DNA of 64,000 nt from Elysia crispata (Eukaryota; Mollusca; Gastropoda; Plakobranchidae), in contig JAWDGP010001105.1 in assembly GCA_033675545.1 (NCBI GenBank), positions 1,508,501 through 1,572,500 of the forward strand, given 5' to 3'. Shown piece after piece: positions 1-10,938 of the stretch. The position numbers and the translations under genes were made by a program. Positions within the stretch are counted from its first letter, which is position 1. Each line of letters opens with the position of its first letter. The notes beneath the pieces were generated by a model. The model was not told where the DNA came from. It ran no database searches and worked only from the letters and a program-made list of their open reading frames with translations.

Positions 1-110
1 CAAAGAGGAGAGTTAATAATATAATATTGATAGCCTGTGCATCTGACAAGAGCTGTACAGGTTTGAAACTGTTGAGTAATGGCCAAGAATATCTAGCCAA
101 TCAATTTTAC

Positions 111-588
111 TACAGTCGAGTCCGCTTATTTCGAAGTCATTTGGATAAAAAAAGGACTTCGAATTATCAGAAAGAGAGTTAAAAAAAAATGTGGATGACA
201 GATCAGGAATGTCGTACAAGTGTGCAGAGAAGTGGAGGTGGGCCTAGCCCCTTTCTCTCTTGTAGCCTTATTGCAGATTCTTGCCTCTTGCCTGTAATGT
301 AGGTGGGCACACACACACACACACACACAAACACCAGAATCACTTGCTGTGCAGAGCATAGCACTACATGTACTTTTATTTACAAGCCTGGAAAAGGCTT
401 TCATTGTGTCAGAATAAAAAAATCACGCCAAAATCGCTTCGAATTAACCAGATCCTGATTTAAAAATTCGAACCAACCGATATTTTTTTAATAAAGCTGA
501 AATAGAGACATATGCGGCAAAATTAAACGACTCCAAAATATCCAAGAATTAGAACTATCCGGATTCGAATTATTTGGACTCAACTGTA
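111..588. mobile_element. pogo/Tigger-like non-autonomous inverted-repeat element
   Basis: The ends form imperfect terminal inverted repeats of about 25 bp: the left end reads CAGTCGAGTCCGCTTATTTC and the right end, reverse-complemented, reads CAGTTGAGTCCAAATAATTC. Both are flanked by TA, as expected for a Tc1/mariner-superfamily TA target duplication. The element is about 474 bp between the TAs and contains no transposase frame. Several internal TTCGAA-type motifs repeat the subterminal sequence. A (CA)n run at about 308-328 lies inside it. It sits in the first intron of the minus-strand TRMT13-like gene. The family name is an inference from the TIR style. Confidence 0.6.
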
Positions 589-640
589 TTATTATCTTTC
601 AGCCCACAACCTTTGATGGAACCTAGATACTGAAAAAGAC

Positions 641-659
641 AAAAAAAAAAAAAAAAAAA
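641..659. repeat. poly(A) tract
   Basis: A run of about 19 A residues in the TRMT13-like intron, a short distance beyond the pogo-like element. No retroelement body is visible beside it. Confidence 0.85.
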
Positions 660-1107
660 GCAACCCAAAACAACCAAGCAGCAAATGTGCATGTATTTAA
701 TGTTTTAAAGATATTTTTATCTAAATCAATGCTATATTACAAAAATAAGAATACATTATTATCAATACCTTTTGGCATTAAAACTTACTGTTTTGGGTTC
801 AGTGGGCAAGGAATCCGCTTTCTTTCTGTCTGTATCTATGAAAGAATTGAAAAGATCAATGAAAAGAAATTATTTAAGTCATTTCATAACTCTGACTTAT
901 GATATTCACTTTTGTGAAATTTTCAGCTCACTTCAATATTGTATAAAAATTTCTTTTAAAAATTACCAGTTGAAGGGACTCTTTAAAAAATCAATTCCAA
1001 CAAAATAAACAAAAAAGCAAAAACATCATAAGGTGAGGTTAGACTCTGGAAATGTTTAATCTTTACAACAAGAAAACAAATGAGATTTGAAAAAAAAAAA
1101 TACATAC

Positions 1108-1275
1108 CCCCATTAGGCATGCATGTTCAGGACAATAATCTTGCCCCAACTTGGGTTTAAACCTGCACAAACGACTTTTCTTCTTTAAAAAATATTTGCA
1201 TTGCAAAGGACCCACAACTCCCTCAAGTACAGTGCATTCTTGACTGTTTCTGTTGCTATCTTGACTTGTTTCCAT
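1108..1275 (-). CDS. TRMT13: TRMT13-like tRNA 2'-O-methyltransferase, first coding exon only
   Basis: Partial gene: one 56-codon exon starting with ATG at 1275 and ending at a strong donor (GTATGT, from 1107) in phase 0; the remaining exons lie off the left edge. The peptide carries the TRM13 CCCH-type zinc finger with C26-x10-C37-x10-C48-x2-H51, including the segment QCKYFLKKKSRLC and the final CPEHA. This arrangement and spacing match the N-terminus of metazoan TRMT13/CCDC76. In that family the protein 2'-O-methylates position 4 of the acceptor stem of certain tRNAs, the finger helping tRNA binding and the catalytic domain lying in the missing C-terminal part. It is transcribed away from RAD23, whose start codon is 1.4 kb away. 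The finger assignment is good; the identity of the whole gene rests on this exon alone. Confidence 0.82.
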
Positions 1276-2675
1276 TATTGTATAAGTACCTAGATCATCC
1301 CGACAAAGGTCTGTTTAGGTGAAGAAAATGAAGATTTTAACTGAACGCTTCCATTAGACCGCTCACAGCTGCTCTATGTTCCATGACTCTTGCCATAGAG
1401 CCGCTGTCAGCGCAGTACAAAAAGAAAGATAATCCTGAACAAACCAAAAGAATTTTCCTCTTGGTGATTCTCTACATTTAAATGGGGAATCAGAGAAACT
1501 AGTCTGGGTGGGTAGAAACTTTGGTATTATTGCACTGATCGGCCCAACTCAGTCTACGCTTTAAAATTTTAAATTAACAAATTTCATACGCTGAAGCCGA
1601 ATATGAAGGTTTTATTCGTTGCAAATAAATACTTTTCAAGATATAAGCATTTTTGTGTTGCTCTAAAATCCTATTAAACTACAAGTTTCGAATTCGTCAA
1701 GAAACATTCAATTGTGGAGCCTAAAGTGAGTTGGGCTGATATCTGCAAATTTACCTAAACCTTTAAATTAAAATAAATCATCGATGAAGTAATGTAAGTA
1801 TAACTGCCTAATATTTATTAACAACTGGATCAAATCATTTTAAGATTTTCTGATCTAAATGCCAAACTGTCTGTTATAGATTTAAATATTGTTGATTTTT
1901 ACGCTATATTATTTTATGCTCTCTCCAGAGCAGCTCTAGCATTTGGGAGCCAACTCAGCAAATTATGTTTTTCTTATTGTGTGAAAAAAGAAAGTATCCC
2001 AACCGGTGTTAGAAAGTAGATTTGCTAATTCCGAACCATCACTGCGCATATCATATACAATTTATCAAGATCTAGAGTCAAGATTTATTTCCTTTCTGGC
2101 TTTCAACACCGATTGGGAATAAGCACAGCCGTGAAAGAAATGATGTTTCTGACGCAACTAAGTTTGTAATTTTATTTCTTTCTTAAAGGGAAATTATCCG
2201 CTTTAATATTTCTTTGGAAGTAAGTGATCCCATAAATGTACATTTCCTAACATTTTTCATATAATTTATGTCAGCTTTGAGCGATACGAGAGCCTTAGAA
2301 GTAATTTGAGCATGACGTTTACTCTATCAGTTTGATTTACTGATTGCAACAAAAAATCGAAAGCGGAAGTAAACAATATGGTGAAGGAAATCGTTACACT
2401 TTAGAACCGCATATTAAAATTTTGATTTCTTTGAATGGTTATTAATAATATAAGTCAAGTTTTATTGAAGATAAAAAATATAACTGACTTTAAATTTCAT
2501 GTATTTCATTGAAACAAAAACTTGTTCGGGGCCTTTATCTGAAAAGTTTAAATTTTCAATTATGAGTAATCTATATTTTCAGCTGCACTTCAATTTTTTC
2601 ATGGCGGCTTTCCAACCCGAGAGTCATCATAATTTCTTGTAGTTTTCTAAAGCCTCATCGGTTTGCGGCCTCAAG
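1276..2675. promoter_or_regulatory. shared divergent promoter interval, TRMT13 / RAD23
   Basis: 1.4 kb separate the two divergent start codons and must hold both promoters. No convincing TATA box was placed. A YY1-type core ATGGCGGC is present at 2601-2608, 75 bp before the RAD23 ATG; this motif is known near start sites of TATA-less metazoan promoters. Nothing coding is seen here. Exact transcription starts cannot be read from the sequence. Confidence 0.4.
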
Positions 2676-5600
2676 ATGATAGTAACACTGAAAACGCTGC
2701 AACAACAAACATTTAAACTAGAAGTACCTTCCGAAACTCTTGTAAGCTTTTAATTTGCACATTATTTTCCTACGAAAATGACTTCTAACGTTTTCGAGGC
2801 TAGCAAAATAATAATTTGGTTGAATGTCAAGATCTAGCCTAGATCTTTATCTATCTAAGCTAGATCTAGATTTAGGCGTCCTAAAGGTACTGAATCGGTA
2901 TTTGCAATTTTCCGTTCTTCACTAATAACTCCACAGCTAAGTCGTGATTTAACAATTGTTTTGGATTTTGTATGAATTTAAAAATCGTTTTCATCAGCCT
3001 AATTTTGATGGCCATGTGATGGGATAAGGAATGGGCCTTAGAACTTGGTTAATTTTTTTTTTACTTTAGCTTAAATTCTCAACTTTTAAAAGTATGCTTT
3101 GTTTTTATTTAAATCTCATGTTTATGATCACCCACTGTGTCAGCTTTGTCATATGAATTGATTATGAAAGAGAGATTGCAGATCTGCGCCCCAATCAGTT
3201 TAAAAGCATGCTGAATTTTGAGTTGGCAAATTTGATCCTTGACAGGATAATCTCAGTTTCATTTATGTATGATCATTCATATCTAAATAATCTTCTTACT
3301 TGGCTTGATATAAAGATAAAGCCACCTTCTTTGTTCATTGTTTTTTGAGAAATGTGCAACTTCTACTTTGTGTGACAAAAGCTTTCAGTCGATTAAGAAG
3401 ATTTCTTATCAGTGTGATTTGTAGGACTTTACACTCTACTCTTCCCCTTTTCGAAATGACTTTAAAGTTAAACTTAATTTAATGTCACCATCATATTTTT
3501 AGAATGAGTGAAATATATTTCTGTGAGAGACCATTGTTTAGGTGATGAAGCCACATCAAAGGTGAAAGGAATTAAAAAATTGTTAATTGTAATTTGAAAG
3601 TTGTACAGTTTTATTTGATACTGATAGTTAAAAAGTTGTTTGTCTATCCCCATGACTTATTAAGTTATTTGAATGAGTGGATGTCTAGTTTACCGGTTCA
3701 AATGTGGTGGTAATGATAGGGAAACTTTCAATTATAAACATAGTTGGTATGTCTCCTTTGGAGCTTTGAAAATAAAGTGTGCTTTGCACTTGTTTCAGGA
3801 TTGTTAGTTTATAGTCCACTATGTTGCAATTAGTGAATGTCATTCAACATGTTTAAACACTTCAAGTAGAGCCCATTTTATCAATGCTAGCCCTTTATGT
3901 TTCAGATAGAGGAAAAATGAAAAATATTGTTTTAAATTTTTATTTTTATTTTTCAATTTCATGTCATTTAGGTCAAAGAGCTAAAGGAAAAAATTGAAAA
4001 AGAGAAAGGCAAAGAGTATCCAGCAAGTGGTCAAAAGCTCATTTATGCAGGCAAGTGCATTTAAGTTAAGTGCAAATTTGCACATTTTACATTTTGCGAA
4101 ATAATATATCATAATTACTTGCTATTGTTTTATACTTCGTTAAAAAAGATTGGTCTATGCTTTTGGATACTTCCTTTTTACTTAAAACTATTGAAAGGGT
4201 TTGGGAAGTTTTATTCTCAAATCTTAAACATGAATCCTCAAATTTGGTGTTTTATTAATCTGTTACTGTACTTTGCTGCAAACTTGTGCATTTTGTACAA
4301 TTTTTACTCTCTATATCATATAAACAAATTATCTATCACTATTTTGTTTATTTATTCTTTATTTTTATTAGGGTGGGGGGTGATTTTGTACTTTTAACCT
4401 TTGTTTCATTTTCTATGGTGTATCAAATTCAGGTAAAATTGATGTTTTTCTAGTGATGGCAATTTAAAAAAGCCAGGATTAAATTTATTATCAGAAGAAA
4501 TTGACTGAATCTTGTCTGGCTGTTCCAATACTTGTGTAAATTTTTAGCATTGGTGCACAAAGTAAATTGTTTTAATTTATTTGCTAACAATTTTGCCTAG
4601 AGTTGTACTAATCAATACATCTTTTATCTCTTTATAAATCTTCTGTGTGTGTGTGTCTATGTTTTACCTTTTTCTTTTGCTGTACAAATATCACAGATTT
4701 GAAGCCCAGTATGTAGCTATGAGGTATGCCACTCCATTTCTTTTCATACTATAGCTTGAAAGGTGTATGAAATCTCTTATCACTGTGAATCAAGGATTCA
4801 CATCCTACTTTTGCTTTACTTCATCCCTATATTATTTGCATCTAAGGCTAACATGATGCTCCCTTTTTAAATTATATACATTATGTAATTGAATTAGTAA
4901 TGAATGAAATCGAATGATTTTAATTTTTTTTTTTTTTTTTTTTTTTTGGTTCTTCTTTAACAGGAAAAATTCTTGATGATGCAAAACCACTGGAAGAATA
5001 TAAAATTGAAGAGAAAAATTTTATTGTTGTGATGGTCACAAAGGTAATTTTACATAAGTGTATATCTGCTTGATATGCCTACATTCGCAATTTTTTTTAT
5101 TATTAATTTGTAATGAAGACTTCAGGTTAAGTCTTTGTGTATTGCAGATGTCAGTTTGAACTTGAAATAAAAAGTAACCAATTAGTTATGCTAAACAATT
5201 TCAAAGTTTTATATTTACATTTTCCGTTGAAAAGGTTAAAAAAAGTCCTTATTTATATACAGAAACACTTTAAATGGATTCTCTTACAGCCCTTGTTTTG
5301 AAAAAAAGAAATGGTTGTATAAAGTAAATATTAGGATTTAGTTAAAAAAATAGGTTTATGAATTTCTCTATTCTTTCTTCGTAACAACAAAAGCCAAAGG
5401 CTGCGCCAGCTGCTGTATCCACAAGACCTCCAGAAACAGCTCCAACAGAGGCACCTCCAGCTGCAGCAGCAGCAACAGCATCGGCACCAACATTGCCAAC
5501 ACCAACTGCACCAACAACTTCTGCACCAACTACAGCACCATCACAAGCTTCTGCCACCACAACTGCTTCGTTAGTCAACTTTGAGTTCTTTCTCCCTCAT

Positions 5601-8600
5601 TTCTCTGAAAATATTATGATGCCCAAAAAGCTTTTTGTTGTTTGTGTCGAAATTGAGAAAAGATTTTTGTAAAGCCAGGTTCAAGCTTTCAAGTAATGCA
5701 GGACCTTTAAGGATTCTTTTTCACTCTCAAATTTTGAACACAGGCAGCAAAAATAACCATAACTTTACAATAACATTTTTGCACAGACACAAGTAATGTT
5801 TGTGACTAAAATGTTTCAGAGAGTAAAATAGCTTTAAGACATATAATCAGGCAGATTTATCTTATTAAAATGGAAGACAAAAGCTTTATGAACAGATGTT
5901 TATGTTGTGATGTCTTTTTTTTTTTTAATACATTTTTTTAACATTGTTTATTTATTTATCTATCAAGAACAACACCAACCACAGCATCATCCACACCTCA
6001 AGCTACAGGAGACAGTTTGCAGTTTGCTGAGAGTAACCTAGTCACTGGCCAAGCTTATGAAAACATGGTACAACAATTGATGTTTATGGGCTTTGAGAGA
6101 GACAATGTTGTTCGTGCATTACGAGCAAGTTTCAACAATCCTGAGAGAGCAGTGGAATATCTCTTGGGGGTACTTTTTTTTTTTTTCTCATTTATTACTA
6201 AGGCTAACAAGAGAATTAGAGGCTGTAGATATGATGGTTTTTTTTTAATTAAGGTTTATAAAAGAGAATGTTGCTATGTTTGTAACAAACTTTGCCTTTG
6301 AGGAAACGTTTTTCTTAAAAGGACATAATCTGAGCAAATTTCAAGTATTTTTAGGATCTTTTCAGTGTTGAAAATTGCATGAAATTATATTATAATTCAT
6401 TGAAGATAAATATGAACTTTGAGCTCTTTTGAATTAAGGAGAAAAGATAATTTTTCTGTCTGATAAATTTAAAAAAATCTACTTGTAAATAAAACATGAC
6501 ACCAAACACTTGGTGGAAATTATTTCACTAATGATCTGTAAAGAAAAAATGGATCTTTCTTCATCATTATTTTGCATAATATGACAATGTTAAGTTCTAA
6601 TACTTTTATTCTCATAGCTAGTAATGAATGTTCCTCCACAGAAAGATTTTGTAAAGTAATTTGAGTTAAAGAACTGATAGAATGTGTTACACGGATATTT
6701 TAAAGAGAGTTTTGCTCTTTGTTGCAGGGTATTCCTGATTCCCAGGATGAACCTATTGGTGGTGGTGGTGGTGGTGGTGCTCCTACTAGACCTGCTGAAG
6801 CTAGCGATTCAAATGTCTCAATGGCTTCAAACCCATCGTCTGAATCAAGTGTATCTCAACAAGGTAAGCTATCTGAAAATCTTTATTAGTGAATTTTTTC
6901 CCTGTTATTTAAAAAAAGAACCACATTATATGTGGGTCTGAATTAGTTTCCATGGTGTTGTTTTACTGTGTGACACTCTTTTACATACCTAAAGTAGCTT
7001 TTAGCTTTAATCTTTAACTCTCTGACAATATTTCTCTCAAAGTTAAATGCTGCAAAGTAACTATTATGTTAGTCTACTTATGCTCAGCATAAGGTTAAGG
7101 AAAGAATATTGCAGGAATGCTACTGTTTAATTAAAATAATTTTTGCAAAAAATCTATAATTGCAGTGCACTGTTGTAGAAATGTGTGACATGCAAAAAAA
7201 ATTTGTTGTGTACATTGGTCCTTATTTTGCTCTAAGTTAGCCTTCTTGATCCTATAGTCAGACACATAGGTAGCTATGCAGTATACAGCTTCAAGACAAA
7301 CTTTTTAGACCTCAAGAAGGAAGCAACTTATATCTTATGTCTCTGATTTTATTCATTCTTTATTTGATAAATTTTTTTTGTGAGCAAACTGTGTTATCCA
7401 GAATTTTGTAGGTCATTTTTTTTTTGCAGGTAAAGCAAACAATCCTTTGACATTAGAGTTGTACAGAGTTAAGATATTAGTGATTCTTCTGTCTCATTTA
7501 ATGTGGAATAATTACCATGTGGATAAAAAAAGAAATGCATAGGTCTGTTTGAACATGTATGTTGAAAATTCTAGCCTTGTTATCCTGTATCCATTATTGG
7601 CATATTTTGATGATTTTATACCACTTGTATACAACCTTATAGGTACCCCAGAAGATCCTTTGGCATTTTTGAGGTCACAGCCTCAATTTCAAAGAATGCG
7701 CCAGGCCATTCAAGATAATCCCCAGCTATTACCCGCTCTCCTCCAACAAATTGGTCAAAATAACCCTCGTCTCTTGCAGGTATTTCTCTTAGGGTTTTCA
7801 TTTGAGTGATTCTCAGGAGGTCAACCCTAAAGCGTGACATTAGACCTGGAATTTATATTATCTCAAAAATTGTTCAATCAGATAAAAAAAGTTTTAATCA
7901 CCCTGATTAGTTTAGGGAAGTGAATTCTATTTTTAGCATCCTTCTCTATTCAAGCATGTAGCAAGCTAGCTTTTTTAAAAGCTGATCTGCTCTGCTTAAA
8001 ATAGGCTTGTAAATGACATAGAGCATAATGTTCGGAAGCACATATTAAAGATTAGATTTAAAAGGAATTGAGCTCTCTGTTAGTTCCGTTTTTTAAGTGA
8101 AAAGCCTCTGTATGACGAAAAAAATAAATAAAAAAAATATATGGGTTTTAAGAACATAGTTGGCCACTTTGTAAAAACAACCACTCAAAAACACCAGTAT
8201 TTTATGCGACGATTTTTATTGACGAAATGGTAACTGATTCAATTCAAAACTGAACAGAATTAAATGATGTGGTTTTAAAGGTGGACCAAACTATACCTGC
8301 TATCTCCTCAATATGTGCTTGGAAGAATACATTATCATTTTTACTAGAAAGTTTTGTTGAAATCTGAAAAAAAAAACGTGCATGAAATCATCCTACTATG
8401 CTACTATTGACCTTTTGAGAATTGTTCATTTGTGAGTAGGGTTTAGTTCAAGGTAGATAATAATAAAGAACATGGAAACCAACAATGGATCAAATTTTTC
8501 ATATGACAGATCTGTGGTTGATTAAAATACCAAGAATTTATGGGTGAATTGTAAATGAAATGCCTTAAAATTTTATAATTTCAAGGCTTTATTTTTGTAC

Positions 8601-10938
8601 TTTGTGTATTTCAGCAAAACATTCAAAGCAATACCTCTTTTCACCTTTATAAGCATGTAAACAAATTTCATAATTCCCTTTTGTTCTATTATTTTTCAAA
8701 TGTTAAAAATTTTCAGGGAGCCTGGTTCAAAATGCCCCTAAAATTGCTTGCTTTTGACCATTAATCAATGAAAGCACTTTATGCAATAATTAAAAACAGA
8801 TTGCAACTTTTTTTAGAATTACATCAGTTGCTGATTGAAAGCACACACATTTTTGGTTTGAGTCTATTGATTTCTTACTAAAAGAAAAAAAAATCTTATT
8901 TCGCCAAGGTCTGTCAATGGATTTCAAAACTGAGCCAAACAATTGCTGCCTCATCCCCAACAAATGAACATGCTTATTTAACCAAGAATAAACAATCTAT
9001 GTTCAGTTACTCCTTTAATGTTCTGGCAGTAATTTACTAATGATGAACATTTGAAGGGCATTGTATTGTGAGAGAAATATTTCAAATTAAAGTTTATGAA
9101 AAATCAAATGACTTTGATATAGCATGAATGAGGGAAAAATCTGTCATTAAAGTAATAAATAGCAAAAGGGAGCAATATTTGAATTGAATAAACTTCATAT
9201 ATGGATTCTTTGATAATCTCAAGTAGATGTGATCTGACAGTAAAGTTATGATTCAAGATTGTTCTGGAAACATTCTTAAACCTCCAAAAACGATCAAGTA
9301 TTGTGTAAAGATTAAATGACTATGCTAGATGCTTATATGCTGGTATATATTAGAAATAAGAAATTGTAAAAGTACCCCTGAATCTTTCAAACAAATTCAT
9401 TTTAAAAAAAATCCCTGTTCTGGATTATTCAAACTGTATTTCTCTTCACATCCAGATGATCAGTCAAAACCAAGAGCGCTTTGTCCAAATGTTGAATGAA
9501 CCAGATTCAGGGTCAGATCAAGAGGGAGCTGGGGGTGTGAATGCTCCACCTGGATCAGGCTACATTTCAGTAACTCCGGAAGAAAAGCAAGCCATTGACA
9601 GGGTATGTTCATCATTTTGATATATCAATGTGTTAAAGTGTGCAGTATTTTGTATACCCTTTCCAAGAAGTCTATAGGAAAGAAGCTGAGGGTATGTATC
9701 CAAATCATTATTGCCTGAAGTTATGTGTCATTTGAGTAAAAGGCTAAGGGTGGGATCCAAAATGTTTGAAATATAAACAAAACCTGTATTAAGTTGTTTT
9801 ATTTTGTAATAAAAATTTAAAACCAATAAGTTGTTTTTTTTTTCTTTTCTGAAAGCTCTAAAACTTTTCATATCTCTGTTTTCTAGACTTATCAACTAAC
9901 ATTGCTTTGCCCTCTATTCCTTTTTAATTTTCTTTTTACAAACATGTTTGTTTCCGTTCTGTGATCAAATATAAACTGCGTAAGCATTACTGAGAAGATG
10001 AAAACTGTCCTATTTAAAGTCTGTGTCTGAACTCCATATGCATGTCTTTCCTTTTTTTTTTTAATTTGGTTGATTTTGAAAAATTTTGTTTCTAGAGCCA
10101 AGCTACTTTCATAACTGTGTCATATTCCACTTTTTAAAGTCATTATTAGGATTCTAGAGATTTTAAAGGAACACAGTGTTATTTTGTTGATTTTGAGGTT
10201 GCTTGTTACCTCCAATTTGAGAAAAATCAAAACTCACAACATAATATTATTTGAGGTCTCCATTTTTTGGGATTTGTCTCTGTAAGAATAAATTTTTTTT
10301 CTGGTCTTATTAAATTCATTGTATTTTTCCTATGATTTACAGTTCTTTAGAATAGGTAAGATTATCGTTAATGCTTTTCAGAGATATTAGATTTGAAATG
10401 TTTCCAAATTATTGTATTTAGAAGAATATGTTATATCTTTCTCAAATGTAAATTTGCAACAGCTGAATGACTAAGACTTTTTATATCATAACCTACTTTT
10501 GTAGAAGGTTTGATGCCTAGTGTTGGTAATTGGCATATTTTGTCTCAGGACCGCCAAAGAGATGAAAGACTTACTACAATATACTAGTGGTTAAAATTGA
10601 AAAAAAAAATGTTTTATTTTCAATATTAGTTTTGATAATTTTCTGCTCTAAAACAGTGAAAGAGTAAAGAATCTCACTCTCAGGGAATGTTTTGTGTGGA
10701 AAAAAATCAAATGTAACATTTATAGTTCACTGCACTATTTCATCTTACTTCTCCTGCCAGGCATCTTTTATTATGGCTTTAAATCATGTCTATTTTTTTT
10801 TCTTTTTTTCAGTTAAAGGCATTGGGATTCCCTGAGGCAATGTGCATTCAAGCCTACTTTGCATGTGATAAAAATGAAGATTTAGCTGCCAATTTTCTTT
10901 TGTCGCAAAATTTTGATGATGATGACCTGCCAAGTTGA
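2676..10938 (+). CDS. RAD23B: UV excision repair protein RAD23 (ubiquitin receptor), complete
   Basis: Nine coding exons: 2676-2741, 3972-4050, 4964-5043, 5394-5569, 5968-6169, 6728-6863, 7643-7779, 9456-9602 and 10813-10938 (TGA). They sum to 1,149 nt, 382 aa, and every junction closes in frame. Domains: ubiquitin-like 1-75 (starts [16 protein letters not shown]); Ala/Pro/Thr-rich linker 76-150; UBA1 about 164-204; a seven-Gly run about 212-218; XPC-binding (STI1-like) about 252-308; UBA2 about 332-373; acidic tail [11 protein letters not shown]23 stabilises XPC in nucleotide excision repair and carries ubiquitylated clients to the proteasome, the Ubl docking there and the UBAs binding ubiquitin. 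Length falls between human RAD23A and RAD23B; the choice of paralogue name is provisional, since invertebrates usually have one gene. Oddity: intron 2 begins with GC, not GT. A candidate AATAAA lies at 11645-11650, preceded by about 700 nt of 3' UTR. Confidence 0.96.
4051..4963 (+). other. GC-AG intron in RAD23 (intron 2)
   Basis: The donor reads CAG|GCAAGT, the full consensus of the rare GC-AG class, and the acceptor is TTTAACAG after a long poly(T) tract (about 4924-4947). Only this junction joins TAT GCA G to GA AAA ATT in frame and restores the conserved Ubl segment LIYAGKIL. The next GT (4054) breaks the frame. Confidence 0.85.

Noticed and set aside
5342-5578. Minus-strand Ala/Val/Gly-rich open frame
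   Set aside because: Antisense to the Ala/Pro/Thr-rich linker exon of RAD23; the biased composition keeps the reverse strand open.
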